Of a DNA stretch of 64,000 bases, positions 48,366 to 58,843 are shown piece by piece. The translations under genes and the position numbers were made by a program. This DNA comes from Rhizobium sp. Pop5 (GTDB lineage Bacteria > Pseudomonadota > Alphaproteobacteria > Rhizobiales > Rhizobiaceae), in NCBI RefSeq assembly GCF_024721175.1, contig NZ_CP099399.1, positions 4,003,501-4,067,500 on the forward strand, written 5' to 3'. Within the stretch, counting starts at the first letter, position 1. Every line of letters begins with the position of its first letter. The notes under the pieces were generated by a model. It did no database searches, had not been told where the DNA came from, and saw nothing but the letters and a program-made list of their open reading frames with translations.

Positions 48366-48923
48366 TTACGTCCGTAGAGTGGTCGATACTATCAGCGCAT
48401 TCCACGCATCTACGATATCCGAGCGGAAAAAGACAGCGGCAATGGCGGCAGCGCCAAAAAGCAGAAAAAGGAGCAGGGTGACGGTAAAACCGGCGCGGAC
48501 CTGGCGCCAGAAGCCGAGACGCCTCTTCATCGATTTCTCGATCTCGCGCGCCCGGCGCAGCGCATCGCTGTTGACGGCGGCGAGCCGGATCTCCGGCTCC
48601 ATCGCCTCGACATAGGTCTCGGCATAACTCGAAAGAATCTGCGATGCGCGGTCGCGCAGCGTGTTGCGCAGATCGGTCGAGAGATAATTGCTGTTGACGG
48701 CCGCAAGCTCGGCCTCGTTGGGCGAACGGCCGGCATTGCGCTTGCGATAGCTGAGAACGAAATCGCGCTTCTGCCGCTCGTAGAGGGCATAGGCAAGTAG
48801 GCCGATCAGATCGTCCTCGCCTTCGATATAGAATTCCAGCACCGCCTCGGCGATATCGCTGGCGCTGATGCCGTTGGCGCGCAGCTGGGAATTCTCGTTG
48901 CCGGCAAGAAATTCATGGATCAT
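48366..48923 (-). CDS. Conserved hypothetical protein with C-terminal membrane anchor
   Basis: I do not recognise a named family. The 185-residue protein is largely helical and charged (IAEAVLEFYIEGEDDLIGLLAYALYERQKRDFV, then ASQILSSYAETYVEAMEPEIRLAA), and ends with one transmembrane helix (FTVTLLLFLLFGAAAIAAVFF, about 148-168) and a short tail, so it may be tail-anchored in the inner membrane. It sits inside the histidine cluster: 4-base overlap with the small gene upstream and 6 bases before hisA. Confidence 0.85.
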   Translation of the reverse strand: MIHEFLAGNENSQLRANGISASDIAEAVLEFYIEGEDDLIGLLAYALYERQKRDFVLSYRKRNAGRSPNEAELAAVNSNYLSTDLRNTLRDRASQILSSYAETYVEAMEPEIRLAAVNSDALRRAREIEKSMKRRLGFWRQVRAGFTVTLLLFLLFGAAAIAAVFFRSDIVDAWNALIVSTTLRT

Positions 48924-49102
48924 CGGTCCAGCCTTTCTTTCAACGCCTTGGCCGCATTGGAAAGCGCTCTTTTATGGATGGTTTCGTCGACACGGCGAAT
49001 GATCGTTCCGTCGGGAAGCCGAATGTCCGAGAAGGGAGGCAATCCCTCGCGGGGTGGCCGCAGCGCATAGAACACCTTGCCTGATTTCCGTGAAGCCGGC
49101 AT
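48920..49102 (-). CDS. Small conserved-looking hypothetical protein
   Basis: 60 residues from ATG 49102 (MPASRKSGKVFYALRPPREGLPPF), with GGAG eight bases upstream; GTG 49111 is an alternative. It is basic, has DIRLPDGTIIRRVDETIHKRAL in the middle, and no membrane segment. Its stop overlaps the next gene by 4 bases and it lies 52 bases downstream of hisH, so it is probably translated. No family recognised. Confidence 0.65.
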   Translation of the reverse strand: MPASRKSGKVFYALRPPREGLPPFSDIRLPDGTIIRRVDETIHKRALSNAAKALKERLDR

Positions 49103-49154
49103 CGAGGGCACTCCAGTTCCGCCTTTTCCATATAGGGAAAATAAGGCGGCGGTA

Positions 49155-49805
49155 TTACGGGTTCCAGCGCAGAAAATTGGCGATCAGCGCAAGGCCGAGC
49201 TTCTGGCTCTTTTCCGGGTGAAACTGTGCTCCGACCATGTTGTCGCGCCCGACAAGAGCGGTCATCGGGCCGCCATAGTCGACGGTCGCGATAACATCGC
49301 CGGCATTTTCGGCGGCAAGATGGTAGGAATGGACGAAATAGGCATGCAATCCCTGCGATCCGGTCGGAATACCATCGAACAGTGGGTGTTCGCGCTTGAG
49401 GTCGAGCGTATTCCAGCCGATCTGTGGGATCTTGAGCGCGGGATCACTTGGCGCCATCTCGACGACATCGCCCGGAATCCAGCCGAAACCGTTGGTCACT
49501 GTCTTCTCAAGGCCGCGCGAGGACATGAGCTGCATGCCGACGCAAATGCCGAGGAACGGCCGCGCCTTCTTCTCGACGGCCTCGATCAGCACCTCGGCCA
49601 TCCCAGGCACGGCATCGAGGCCACGCCGGCAGTCGGCATAGGCGCCGACGCCGGGAAGCACGATACGATCGGCCGCGGCAACGTTCTCCGCCTTGTCGGT
49701 GAGATCGATATGCGCATCGATGCCCGCCTCACGGGCGGCCCGTTCGAAAGCCTTGGTCGCCGAGCGCAGGTTGCCGGAACCGTAGTCGATAATCGCGACG
49801 CGCAT
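49155..49805 (-). CDS. hisH: Imidazole glycerol phosphate synthase subunit HisH
   Basis: Glutaminase supplying ammonia to HisF. The 216-residue class I amidotransferase has [15 protein letters not shown], the nucleophile motif [11 protein letters not shown], and a C-terminal [10 protein letters not shown] with catalytic His and Glu. It starts 2 bases after the DUF2628 gene. Confidence 0.97.
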   Translation of the reverse strand: MRVAIIDYGSGNLRSATKAFERAAREAGIDAHIDLTDKAENVAAADRIVLPGVGAYADCRRGLDAVPGMAEVLIEAVEKKARPFLGICVGMQLMSSRGLEKTVTNGFGWIPGDVVEMAPSDPALKIPQIGWNTLDLKREHPLFDGIPTGSQGLHAYFVHSYHLAAENAGDVIATVDYGGPMTALVGRDNMVGAQFHPEKSQKLGLALIANFLRWNP

Positions 49806-49807
49806 CG

Positions 49808-50293
49808 TCAGCGTCCTCCATTAAAACCGAAAAGACCAAGCGAGGTGGCATGTCCGTGACGGCTGTCCGGACGGGCCCTGTTCTCCCAGTCCGGCGTTCC
49901 CGCGCCGTCACTCTCTGCAATGTTGGCTCTCTCCGAAAAATAGATCTGTTCGGCTATGCCGATCGTATCGGCCGCAATGAGCCTGTCTTCGCCCCAACCC
50001 TTGGCGGCAAGATTGCGGATGCGCCAGTTCTGGCCCTCGAGGCCGACCATCATATTCACGCCAAGCATGATTGCTATTCCCGCCGGCCAGAGGCCCGATT
50101 CATCCATCAGCGCTCCGCCGATTGATTGCAGCAGAAAAGCCGCCAACGCATGCAGCCACAGCCGATGGGCCAGCAGCCAAATCCACGGAAACAGCAAGCC
50201 GAGGAACGTGAATCCGTCGCGGATGGTTCGCGTCTCGTGGGCCGTGGCACTTGTGCCGCCGGGCGGCGTCAGGAAAATATAGCTCGATGTCAT
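49808..50293 (-). CDS. DUF2628 membrane protein
   Basis: 161-residue protein with the DUF2628 pattern: an N-terminal conserved stretch ([27 protein letters not shown]) with hydrophobic helices, a second hydrophobic region ([20 protein letters not shown]), then [12 protein letters not shown] and a polar tail. The function is unknown. It lies between hisB (24 bases) and hisH (2 bases) and is thus part of the histidine transcript, without an evident role in the pathway. Confidence 0.85.
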   Translation of the reverse strand: MTSSYIFLTPPGGTSATAHETRTIRDGFTFLGLLFPWIWLLAHRLWLHALAAFLLQSIGGALMDESGLWPAGIAIMLGVNMMVGLEGQNWRIRNLAAKGWGEDRLIAADTIGIAEQIYFSERANIAESDGAGTPDWENRARPDSRHGHATSLGLFGFNGGR

Positions 50294-50317
50294 TTTGTCG
50301 CCGCTCCCTTGAGGGGC

Positions 50318-50926
50318 TCAGACGAGCGTGCCCTTCGTCGAGGGAACACGGCCCGCCTGTCTCGGATCGATCTCTGTCGCCGTGCGCAACGCGCGGGCAA
50401 CGGCCTTGAAGCATGTCTCGGCAATATGGTGGTTGTTGGCGCCATAATGGTTGAGAATATGCAAGGTGATGCCGGCGTTCTGGGCGAGCGCCTGGAAGAA
50501 TTCTCGCACGAGCTCGGTGTCGAAGGTACCGATCTTCGGCGCACTGAAGGCGACGTTCCAGACGAGGAACGGCCGGCCGGAAAGATCGACCGCCGCCTTG
50601 GTCATCGTCTCGTCCATGGCGAGATCGATCGACGCGTATCGCGTGATGCCGCGCCGGTCGCCGAGCGCCTTGGAGATCGCCTGGCCGATCGCGATACCCG
50701 TATCCTCGACGGTGTGATGGTCGTCGATATGCAGGTCGCCCTTGGCCTCGATCTCCATGTCGATCAGGGAATGCCGCGAAAGCTGGTCAAGCATATGGTC
50801 GAAGAAGCCGACGCCCGTCGAAATCTTCGATTTGCCGGTGCCGTCGAGATTGACGGAAACGGAAATCGACGTCTCGTTGGTCTTCCGGGAAACGCTGCCC
50901 GTGCGGCTTGCTGCGGTCTCGGCCAT
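50318..50926 (-). CDS. hisB: Imidazoleglycerol-phosphate dehydratase HisB
   Basis: Dehydrates IGP in histidine synthesis; monofunctional, without the phosphatase domain of the E. coli enzyme. ATG 50926 ([19 protein letters not shown]), with GGAGGG just upstream, gives 202 residues. The metal-binding histidine motifs [14 protein letters not shown] and [16 protein letters not shown], and later ANNHHIAE, are intact. It is the first gene of the leftward his-coaA series, divergent from hslV. Confidence 0.97.
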   Translation of the reverse strand: MAETAASRTGSVSRKTNETSISVSVNLDGTGKSKISTGVGFFDHMLDQLSRHSLIDMEIEAKGDLHIDDHHTVEDTGIAIGQAISKALGDRRGITRYASIDLAMDETMTKAAVDLSGRPFLVWNVAFSAPKIGTFDTELVREFFQALAQNAGITLHILNHYGANNHHIAETCFKAVARALRTATEIDPRQAGRVPSTKGTLV

Positions 50927-51103
50927 ATGGCCCTCCATCGGGAACAAGGCCGTTCCTTATCAGGCGCATCGGGAAATATCCAGAAGCCGGGGAAGAGAAA
51001 AGCCGGCCCATTTGCAATCGGCTCCGGCCCACTTACATAGGGTTCAACAAGGCCCGCATGCGGCCTGGAAAAACGGCCCGCCTAATGGGCAGACAGGTGT
51101 TTT

Positions 51104-51631
51104 ATGACAACAATCATTACAGTTCGAAAAGGCGGCAAGGTGGTCATGGCGGGCGATGGCCAGGTGAGCCTCGGCCAGACCGTCATGAAGGGCAATGCCC
51201 GCAAGGTGCGCCGGATTGGCAAGGGCGAAGTCATCGCCGGTTTCGCCGGCGCCACCGCCGATGCCTTCACCCTGCTGGAAAGGCTCGAAAAGAAGCTGGA
51301 GCAATATCCCGGCCAGTTGATGCGCGCGGCCGTCGAACTCGCCAAGGACTGGCGCACCGACAAATACCTGCGTAATCTCGAAGCGATGATGCTCGTTGCC
51401 GATAAGTCGATTACGCTTGCGATTACCGGCAACGGCGACGTTCTGGAGCCTGAACATGGCACGACGGCGATCGGTTCGGGCGGCAATTATGCCTTCGCGG
51501 CCGCCCGCGCGCTCATGGATACCGACAAATCGGCCGAAGAGATCGCTCGCCGCGCCCTCGATATCGCCGCCGATATCTGCGTCTATACGAACCATAATAT
51601 CGTGGTGGAATCGCTTGAGGTCGAAGGCTGA
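51104..51631 (+). CDS. hslV: ATP-dependent protease subunit HslV
   Basis: Proteasome-like peptidase of the HslUV complex. The 175-residue protein starts [20 protein letters not shown]: Thr2 becomes the N-terminal nucleophile after methionine removal. [19 protein letters not shown] and [14 protein letters not shown] are typical. It is divergent from hisB across 177 bases, which should hold both promoters (TTGCAA near 51012 and TACATA near 51034 are a possible -35/-10 pair). hslU follows after 120 bases. Confidence 0.97.
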   Translation: MTTIITVRKGGKVVMAGDGQVSLGQTVMKGNARKVRRIGKGEVIAGFAGATADAFTLLERLEKKLEQYPGQLMRAAVELAKDWRTDKYLRNLEAMMLVADKSITLAITGNGDVLEPEHGTTAIGSGGNYAFAAARALMDTDKSAEEIARRALDIAADICVYTNHNIVVESLEVEG

Positions 51632-51751
51632 GCTCTTTGCCTTGCGGCCGTTCGGCCGAACCGAGGCAGGCTCTCAAGGATTTGGCGAAATAACGACGAA
51701 TTACGGCCGGGCGCTGCTGATCGCCCTGGACCGCCAGGAGAATAACACCCA

Positions 51752-53059
51752 ATGACGACCTTTTCCCCCCGCGAGATCGTTTCCGAACTCGACCGCTACA
51801 TCATCGGCCAGCATGATGCCAAACGCGCTGTCGCGATCGCGCTGCGCAACCGCTGGCGTCGCCAGCAGCTCGATCCGAGCCTGCGCGACGAAGTTATGCC
51901 GAAGAACATCCTGATGATCGGCCCGACCGGCGTCGGCAAGACCGAGATTTCCCGCCGTCTGGCAAAACTCGCCGGCGCGCCCTTCATCAAGGTGGAAGCC
52001 ACCAAGTTCACCGAGGTCGGCTATGTCGGCCGCGATGTCGAGCAGATCATCCGCGACCTAGTCGAGGTCGGCATCGGCCTGGTGCGCGAGAAGAAGCGGG
52101 CCGAAGTGCAGGCCAAGGCGCATGTGAGCGCCGAGGAGCGCGTTCTCGATGCGCTGGTCGGCACGACAGCTTCGCCCGCCACCCGCGAAAACTTCCGCAG
52201 GAAGCTGAGGGACGGTGAACTCGACGACAAGGAAATCGATATCGAGGTGGCCGATGCCGGTTCCGGCATGGGCGGCTTTGAAATTCCGGGCATGCCGGGC
52301 GCCAATATCGGCGTGCTGAACCTGTCGGAAATGTTCGGCAAGGCGATGGGCGGCCGCACCAAGAAGGTCCGCACGACGGTCAAGGCCTCCTATAGCGATC
52401 TGATCCGCGACGAATCCGACAAGCTGATCGACAACGAAGTGATCCAGCGCGAGGCGGTTCGCTCCACCGAGAATGACGGTATCGTCTTCCTCGACGAAAT
52501 CGACAAGATCGCCGCCCGCGACGGCGGCATGGGTGCGGGCGTTTCGCGTGAAGGCGTCCAGCGCGACCTCCTGCCGCTTGTCGAAGGCACGACGGTCTCG
52601 ACCAAATACGGACCTGTCAAGACCGACCATATCCTCTTCATTGCCTCGGGCGCCTTTCATGTCTCCAAGCCGTCGGATCTTCTCCCCGAGCTGCAGGGCC
52701 GCCTGCCGATCCGTGTCGAATTGCGTCCGCTGAACAAGGAGGATTTTCGCCGGATCCTGACCGAAACGGAAGCAAGCCTCATCCGCCAGTACCGCGCGCT
52801 GATGGAGACGGAAAGCCTGAGCCTCGAATTCACCGACGACGCGATCGACGCGCTTGCCGATGTCGCCGTGCATCTGAACTCCTCGGTCGAGAATATCGGC
52901 GCACGCCGTCTGCAGACGGTGATGGAGCGGGTCCTGGACGACATCTCCTACAACGCGCCGGATCGGGGTGGGACGGCCGTGACGATCGATGCCGCTTATG
53001 TCCGCGAACATGTCGGCGATCTCGCGCAGAATACCGATCTCTCGCGCTTCATTCTGTGA
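51752..53059 (+). CDS. hslU: HslU ATPase subunit
   Basis: AAA+ unfoldase of HslUV. The 435-residue protein has the start [33 protein letters not shown], Walker [10 protein letters not shown], the pore loop GYVGRDVE, Walker [13 protein letters not shown] and the C-terminal [20 protein letters not shown] that activates HslV. ATG 51752 has AGGAG upstream. A hairpin follows about 70 bases after the stop. Confidence 0.98.
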   Translation: MTTFSPREIVSELDRYIIGQHDAKRAVAIALRNRWRRQQLDPSLRDEVMPKNILMIGPTGVGKTEISRRLAKLAGAPFIKVEATKFTEVGYVGRDVEQIIRDLVEVGIGLVREKKRAEVQAKAHVSAEERVLDALVGTTASPATRENFRRKLRDGELDDKEIDIEVADAGSGMGGFEIPGMPGANIGVLNLSEMFGKAMGGRTKKVRTTVKASYSDLIRDESDKLIDNEVIQREAVRSTENDGIVFLDEIDKIAARDGGMGAGVSREGVQRDLLPLVEGTTVSTKYGPVKTDHILFIASGAFHVSKPSDLLPELQGRLPIRVELRPLNKEDFRRILTETEASLIRQYRALMETESLSLEFTDDAIDALADVAVHLNSSVENIGARRLQTVMERVLDDISYNAPDRGGTAVTIDAAYVREHVGDLAQNTDLSRFIL

Positions 53060-53126
53060 TCTCGGCGCACCGGTCCATGTCTTTCCTGATGTGAGGATCG
53101 GATTGTAACGAACTCTCTCTCGACAG

Positions 53127-53155
53127 CGGGCCTTTTACTTTTTAGTGAAGGCCCG
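53127..53155 (+). terminator. Terminator after hslU
   Basis: Stem CGGGCCTT / AAGGCCCG around a T-rich loop, followed by TTTTGTTTT. Confidence 0.8.
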
Positions 53156-53246
53156 TTTTGTTTTCCGCTCCGGCTTTATTCGGCCAAGATTCTGGTCCAG
53201 TCAGCCGCATCGCGAACAGGACGATGAACGGACGGGATAGCGGATC

Positions 53247-54194
53247 GTGCGACGCCTTTTGACAAGCCTTATGATTGCCGTTGCCCTGGTGAATTCGGCG
53301 CCTGCCTTCGCAATGCAGGTGGTGCCGGCGGGCAACCGCCACGCCGAGCAACCCGATATTCCGGGCGCTTCTGTCAGGCGCACCAAGGGCACCAAGAGCA
53401 GCTTCGATGTGAAATACGAGAAGGTCCACGAGCTTCTCGCGAGCGATCACGAGCTGATGGCCAAGATCCGCAAGGTCTCCAGCGCCTACGGCATCAACCC
53501 CATTCACGTCGTCGGCGCGATCGTCGGCGAACATACCTATAATGTCGATGCCTACGACCGGCTGCAGGCCTATTACGTCAAGGCAGCCTCCTATGCCGGA
53601 GAAAGCTTCCGCTTCGCCTATGACGGCGAAAACGTCGACGATTTCGTGGCGCGGCCGCAATTTGCCGAATGCAAGAGCAAGACCGATTCCTACACGCTTT
53701 GGTCCTGCCGCGAAGATGTCTGGGAAAGCGATTTCCGCGGCAAGACCGTGGGCGGCGAGAGCTTCCCAAACAACCGCTTCAGCGCGGTGTTCTTCCAGCC
53801 CTTCTATGCTGGTCAGACTTTCGGCCTCGGCCAGGTCAACCCGCTGACGGCGCTGATGCTCTCCGATCTCGTGACCCGCGTGTCGGGTTATCCGAAGCTG
53901 AACGAGAAGAATGCCGGCGCGGTCTACAAGGCCATCATGGATCCCGACATTTCGCTCTCCTTCGTCGCGGCCTCGATCCGCAGGTCGATCGACGACTACA
54001 AGGAGATTGCCGGCATGGATATATCAGGCAATCCCGGCCTGACGGCGACGCTTTATAATGTCGGCAATTCGCGCCAGCGCGCTGCTGCCCTGGCCGCGAA
54101 GAACCGCGCTGCCGGCACGACAGTCTGGCCGGAGGAGAATTATTACGGCTGGCTGATCAACGACAAGCTGGACGAACTCAAGGGCCTGCTCTAG
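53247..54194 (+). CDS. Secreted DUF1402 protein (lysozyme-like)
   Basis: 315 residues from GTG 53247, with an N-terminal signal peptide (RRLLTSLMIAVALVNSAPAFA, cleavage near residue 22) that sends it to the periplasm. The mature part is DUF1402: ELMAKIRKVSSAYGINPIHVVGAIVGEHTYNVDAYDRLQ has a glutamate placed as in lytic-transglycosylase folds, and FGLGQVNPLTALML and NPGLTATLYNVGNSRQRAA resemble the GLMQ and N-x-G-xY motifs of that fold. A cell-wall role is inferred. The P450 gene follows after 48 bases. Confidence 0.82.
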   Translation: MRRLLTSLMIAVALVNSAPAFAMQVVPAGNRHAEQPDIPGASVRRTKGTKSSFDVKYEKVHELLASDHELMAKIRKVSSAYGINPIHVVGAIVGEHTYNVDAYDRLQAYYVKAASYAGESFRFAYDGENVDDFVARPQFAECKSKTDSYTLWSCREDVWESDFRGKTVGGESFPNNRFSAVFFQPFYAGQTFGLGQVNPLTALMLSDLVTRVSGYPKLNEKNAGAVYKAIMDPDISLSFVAASIRRSIDDYKEIAGMDISGNPGLTATLYNVGNSRQRAAALAAKNRAAGTTVWPEENYYGWLINDKLDELKGLL

Positions 54195-54242
54195 CTTCAA
54201 GCTTGCCGGGAAGGCGCTGATCTTCCCCGAAAGGCTTTGACG

Positions 54243-55646
54243 ATGGACATGCGTCCTGATCCCTTCGTTCCGCCGGCACCGCTGCCGCGCACAGTGCCGC
54301 CGAGCCGGTTGGAAATTATCCGCATCATCTTGCGTAACCCGCTCGAACTCTGGGGCGAGCCGTCCTATACGCTGCCCTGGATCCACACTAGGTTCTTCGG
54401 CCAAAGGACACTGATCGTCAACGATCCCGGCCTCATCAAGCATGTGCTGGTCGACAACGCCAATAATTACCGCATGTCGGATATTCGCCAGCTCGTTCTG
54501 CGTCCGATCCTGCGCGACGGCCTTCTGACAGCCGAAGGTCCGGTCTGGAAGAGATCGCGCAAGGCGGTGGCGCCTGTTTTCACGCCCCGCCATGCCCAAG
54601 GCTTTGCCGGGCAGATGCTGCGCCAGTCTGAAGACTATGCCCGCAAATACGAAGGCCCAGGCGAAGCGGGCGCAATTTTCGACATCAGCACTGATATGAC
54701 CGAGCTGACCTTCGCAATTCTCGCGGACACCTTGTTTTCAGGTGAAATCGTCACCTCGAGCGGTCATTTCGCAGACGATGTCAATGAACTCCTGCATCGC
54801 ATGGGCCGCATCGATCCGATGGATCTGATGCGCGCTCCGTCCTGGGTTCCACGTGTGACACGCATCGGCGGCCAGAAGGTGCTGGAGAAATTTCGCGCCA
54901 TCGTGCGGGACACGATGGATATGCGGCTCGCGAAGATGAAGGCGAATCGCCACGCCGCGCCCGAGGATTTCCTGACGCTGCTCCTCGAGCAGGCTGGCCC
55001 TGATGGGCTGACCAAGGATGAGATCGAAGACAATATCCTGACTTTCATCGGCGCGGGGCATGAGACCACGGCGCGGGCCTTGGCCTGGACGCTTTTTTGC
55101 GTATCGAACAGCCCGCATATCCGCGAGGCGATGGAACAAGAAATCGACGCGGTGCTGGCCACCGCGGCCGAACCTGTGGAATGGCTGGATATGATGCCGC
55201 AGACGCGTGCCGCTTTCGAGGAGACCCTGCGGCTCTACCCGCCGGCTCCATCCATCAATCGCGCCGCCATTGCTGATGATTCCTGGACGAGCGCCAAGGG
55301 AGAACGGGTCGAGATCGAGACCGGTGTGACGGTGCTCATCATGCCCTGGACGCTGCACCGCCACGAACGTTACTGGGACAGGCCGCGAGCCTATATGCCC
55401 GAACGTTTCCTGCCGGAAAATCGCGGCTCTATCGGACGCTTCCAGTTCCTGCCTTTCGGCGCTGGTCCGCGAGTCTGCATCGGCGCAACCTTTGCGCTTC
55501 AGGAGGCTGTAATTGCTCTTGCAGTGCTGATGCACCGTTATCGCTTCGATTCCATCGATCAGACGAATCCTTGGCCAGTGCAGAAGCTGACGACACAGCC
55601 GCAGAACGGACTTCCGATGCGCGTGACGCGGCGCATAGTTTCCTGA
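54243..55646 (+). CDS. Cytochrome P450
   Basis: 467 residues from ATG 54243 (MDMRPDPFVPPAPLPRTVPP); TTG 54237 would add two. The I-helix has IGAGHETTARAL, the K-helix EETLRLYPPAP (ExxR), and the heme loop FLPFGAGPRVCIGATFALQE with Cys412 as the iron ligand. No membrane anchor is seen, so it is soluble. Neighbours (DUF1402 gene, glcB) do not tell the substrate, and no ferredoxin or reductase gene is next to it. Confidence 0.93.
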   Translation: MDMRPDPFVPPAPLPRTVPPSRLEIIRIILRNPLELWGEPSYTLPWIHTRFFGQRTLIVNDPGLIKHVLVDNANNYRMSDIRQLVLRPILRDGLLTAEGPVWKRSRKAVAPVFTPRHAQGFAGQMLRQSEDYARKYEGPGEAGAIFDISTDMTELTFAILADTLFSGEIVTSSGHFADDVNELLHRMGRIDPMDLMRAPSWVPRVTRIGGQKVLEKFRAIVRDTMDMRLAKMKANRHAAPEDFLTLLLEQAGPDGLTKDEIEDNILTFIGAGHETTARALAWTLFCVSNSPHIREAMEQEIDAVLATAAEPVEWLDMMPQTRAAFEETLRLYPPAPSINRAAIADDSWTSAKGERVEIETGVTVLIMPWTLHRHERYWDRPRAYMPERFLPENRGSIGRFQFLPFGAGPRVCIGATFALQEAVIALAVLMHRYRFDSIDQTNPWPVQKLTTQPQNGLPMRVTRRIVS

Positions 55647-55739
55647 AAGGCATAAATCTTTCGAATTATTGCGGAATTGACTATGAATGAAAGCCGGGCA
55701 AAGTGGCAGCATTCAAGTCGTCGCCAGGGAGAATCTCGC

Positions 55740-57911
55740 ATGAGCCGCATTGATAAGAACGGTCTTGCCATCGAAACCGTCCTTCACGATTTCCTCGTCA
55801 AGGAGGTGCTGCCAGGCCTCGCGGTCGATGCGGAGAAGTTCTTTGCCGCCTTTTCGGCGATCGTTCATGATCTCGCCCCGAAGAATCGTGCGCTGCTCGC
55901 CAAACGCGACGAGATGCAGGCAAAGATCGACGACTGGTATCGCCGCCACGGCGCGCCGGTTGATATGGACGAATACCAATCCTTCCTCCGCGAAATCGGC
56001 TATCTCCTGCCCGAGGGTTCGGATTTCCAGGTCTCGACGCAAAATGTCGATCCCGAAATCGCTTCGATCGCCGGCCCGCAACTCGTCGTTCCCGTCATGA
56101 ACGCGCGTTATGCCTTGAACGCTGCAAATGCCCGCTGGGGTTCGCTCTATGATGCGCTCTATGGCACGGACGCCATTCCCGAGAGCGATGGCGCCGAAAA
56201 GGGCAAGGGGTACAATCCGAAGCGCGGCGAGAAGGTCATCGCATGGGTGCGTGATTTCCTCGATACCTCGGTGCCGCTGCAGGATTGGCGCTGGAAGGAC
56301 GTCGGAAGCTTCGCCATCAAAGATGGCGGGCTGGTCGTCAGATCGGTCGATGGCGAACAGGTAGCGCTCGGGGATAGCGGCCATTTTGCCGGCTATCGCG
56401 GCGATCCCGCCGCTCCAACCCATATTCTCTTGAAAAACAACGGCATTCACATCGACATCATCATCGATGCAACGACGGCGATCGGCAAAGCCGATCCGGC
56501 GCATATTTCCGATGTCTGGCTGGAATCGGCAATCACGACGATCATGGATTGCGAGGATTCGATTGCCGCCGTCGATGCCGAGGACAAGGTCGTCGTTTAT
56601 CGCAATTGGCTAGGCCTGATGAAAGGCGATCTGCAGGAAGAAGTGGCAAAGGGCGGAGCGAGCTTCACCCGCAAGCTCAATCCGGATCTGGACTATACCG
56701 GTCCGGACGGTGCGGCCTTCGAAGTGCACCGCCGCTCGCTGATGCTGGTACGCAATGTCGGGCATCTCATGACCAATCCCGCGATCCTCGACCGCGACGG
56801 CAACGAAGTACCGGAAGGCATCATGGATGCTGTCGTCACCGGCCTGATCGCGCTTTACGATATCGGCCCGGCCGGCCGGAAGAGGAATTCCCGCAGCGGC
56901 TCCATGTATGTGGTCAAACCGAAGATGCACGGGCCCGAAGAGGTCGCCTTCGCCGACGAGATCTTCTCGCGGGTTGAAGATGCACTCGGCATGGCGCGCA
57001 GCACCATCAAGATGGGCATCATGGACGAGGAGCGCCGCACGACCATCAATCTCAAGGAGTGCATCCGCGCCGCTCGCGAGCGCGTCGTCTTCATCAACAC
57101 CGGCTTCCTCGACCGCACCGGCGACGAAATCCACACTTCGATGGAAGCCGGCCCGATGATTCGCAAGGGCGACATGCGCCAGGCGGCCTGGATTTCGGCC
57201 TATGAGAATTGGAACGTCGACATCGGACTCGAATGCGGCCTCTCCGGCCATGCCCAGATCGGCAAGGGCATGTGGGCGATGCCGGACCTGATGGCGGCGA
57301 TGCTGGAACAGAAGATCGCCCATCCCAGGGCCGGCGCCAATACCGCCTGGGTTCCCTCGCCAACGGCCGCGACCCTGCATGCCACCCATTATCACCGCGT
57401 CAATGTCACAAGAGTCCAGCAGGGGCTGAAGGACCGTGCCCGGGCCAAACTGTCCGACATCCTCTCCGTGCCGGTCGCCGTGCGCCCGAACTGGACGCCG
57501 GAGGAAATCCAGCGTGAGCTCGACAACAATGCTCAGGGCATACTGGGTTACGTCGTTCGCTGGATCGACCAGGGCGTCGGTTGCTCGAAAGTGCCCGACA
57601 TCAACAATATCGGCCTGATGGAAGATCGCGCGACACTGCGCATCTCGGCCCAGCACATGGCGAATTGGCTGCATCACAAGGTCGTCAGCGAGACTCAGAT
57701 TGTCGAAACGATGAAGCGCATGGCAGCCGTTGTCGACCGGCAGAACGAATCGGACCCTGCCTATCAAGCGATGGCCGGCAATTTCGATGATTCGATCGCC
57801 TTCCGGGCCGCTCTCGATCTTGTCCTGAAGGGCAGGGAGCAGCCGAACGGCTATACGGAACCGGTGCTCCATCGACGCCGCCTCGAACTCAAGGCGAAGC
57901 AGTCCGCATGA
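55740..57911 (+). CDS. glcB: Malate synthase G
   Basis: Condenses glyoxylate and acetyl-CoA to malate. ATG 55740 ([26 protein letters not shown]), with AGGGAG upstream, gives 723 residues, the standard length of isoform G. Segments: [59 protein letters not shown], and [25 protein letters not shown]. The frame from 55677 adds residues that are not protein-like. Isocitrate lyase is not in this window. A terminator follows. Confidence 0.97.
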   Translation: MSRIDKNGLAIETVLHDFLVKEVLPGLAVDAEKFFAAFSAIVHDLAPKNRALLAKRDEMQAKIDDWYRRHGAPVDMDEYQSFLREIGYLLPEGSDFQVSTQNVDPEIASIAGPQLVVPVMNARYALNAANARWGSLYDALYGTDAIPESDGAEKGKGYNPKRGEKVIAWVRDFLDTSVPLQDWRWKDVGSFAIKDGGLVVRSVDGEQVALGDSGHFAGYRGDPAAPTHILLKNNGIHIDIIIDATTAIGKADPAHISDVWLESAITTIMDCEDSIAAVDAEDKVVVYRNWLGLMKGDLQEEVAKGGASFTRKLNPDLDYTGPDGAAFEVHRRSLMLVRNVGHLMTNPAILDRDGNEVPEGIMDAVVTGLIALYDIGPAGRKRNSRSGSMYVVKPKMHGPEEVAFADEIFSRVEDALGMARSTIKMGIMDEERRTTINLKECIRAARERVVFINTGFLDRTGDEIHTSMEAGPMIRKGDMRQAAWISAYENWNVDIGLECGLSGHAQIGKGMWAMPDLMAAMLEQKIAHPRAGANTAWVPSPTAATLHATHYHRVNVTRVQQGLKDRARAKLSDILSVPVAVRPNWTPEEIQRELDNNAQGILGYVVRWIDQGVGCSKVPDINNIGLMEDRATLRISAQHMANWLHHKVVSETQIVETMKRMAAVVDRQNESDPAYQAMAGNFDDSIAFRAALDLVLKGREQPNGYTEPVLHRRRLELKAKQSA

Positions 57912-57922
57912 CCGAGAATGTG

Positions 57923-57957
57923 AAAAGGCCGCCGGGACGACAGTCCGGCGGCCTTTT
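57923..57957 (+). terminator. Terminator after glcB
   Basis: Stem AAAAGGCCGCCGG-GAC / GTCCGGCGGCCTTTT with one bulged G and loop GACA, followed by more T residues; convergent with the L,D-transpeptidase gene, so it may serve both. Confidence 0.9.
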
Positions 57958-57980
57958 TTATACCGAATTCGATATCTAGC

Positions 57981-58664
57981 TTACTGAATGACGATGACCT
58001 TGGAGGTCGCCTTGCCGGGACGCACGCGGCTGTAGAGGTCGATCACGTCCTGGTTCATCAGGCGAATGCAGCCCGAGGAAGCGGCAGTGCCGATCGAAGC
58101 CCATTCCGGCGTGCCGTGCAGGCGGAACAGCGTGTCCTTGCCGTCCTCGTTGAAGAGATACATGGCGCGTGCGCCGAGCGGATTGGTGAGACCGGGACCC
58201 ATGCCGTCTTCAACGTATTTGGCGACGTCAGGGCGGCGTTCAGCCATTTCCTTCGGCGGGTGCCAGGTCGGCCATTCCTGCTTCCAGGCGACGTAGGCGG
58301 TGCCGGCCCATGCGAAGCCCTGCTTGCCGACGCCGATGCCGTAACGCATCGCCTTGCCGTTGGCGAGGATGTAATAAAGGAAGCGCTCGCGCGTGTTGAC
58401 GATGATCGTGCCCGGACGCTCGGTGGTCTGGTAGCTGACGACCTGGCGGCGGAACTGCGGCTTGACCCTGTCGATCGGGATCGCCGGCAGGGAGTATCCG
58501 GCATCCTTCGTCACGCCGTATGCGTCATTGAAGATCTGTGCCGTCTGTACCGTCGGGCCTGCGCCCTTGTCGTCGACGGAGGCGCTGTCGGAACTCGTGG
58601 AGCAACCGGCCAGAGCGAGCGTCGTCAGCAGGCCAAGTACAGGGAATGCATTGCGGATGCGCAT
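57981..58664 (-). CDS. L,D-transpeptidase (ErfK/YbiS/YkuD) lipoprotein
   Basis: Forms 3-3 cross-links in peptidoglycan or attaches proteins to it. ATG 58664 (MRIRNAFPVLGLLTTLALAGCS) gives 227 residues with a lipobox LALAGC, lipidated at Cys21. The YkuD domain has IIVNTRERFLYYI, FRLHGTPEWASIG and the catalytic SSGCIRLMNQDVIDLY. The frame to 58691 is upstream of the signal sequence and is not used. It is divergent from mmcB across 179 bases. Confidence 0.93.
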   Translation of the reverse strand: MRIRNAFPVLGLLTTLALAGCSTSSDSASVDDKGAGPTVQTAQIFNDAYGVTKDAGYSLPAIPIDRVKPQFRRQVVSYQTTERPGTIIVNTRERFLYYILANGKAMRYGIGVGKQGFAWAGTAYVAWKQEWPTWHPPKEMAERRPDVAKYVEDGMGPGLTNPLGARAMYLFNEDGKDTLFRLHGTPEWASIGTAASSGCIRLMNQDVIDLYSRVRPGKATSKVIVIQ

Positions 58665-58843
58665 GGATGACTCTTGAAGTTTTAAGGGCAAGGAGAAGGT
58701 CTCTCGACCATCGTTGATTATGGTTTATTTTCGATTAACTTGCGCTTTGCAAGGCTACTGCAGCGCGACAAATCCGTCTGCGGCGCAAATTAGAAGCGCA
58801 TGGTTTTTTTGCAACAACACACCTCACCCCGCGATGGTTATCC

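Noticed and set aside
54846..54865. A third parS-like site inside the P450 gene (CACGTG core)
   Set aside because: The flanks around CACGTG fit the loose consensus poorly and it lies in a coding region with no special position. Two mismatches to the degenerate motif are not enough.
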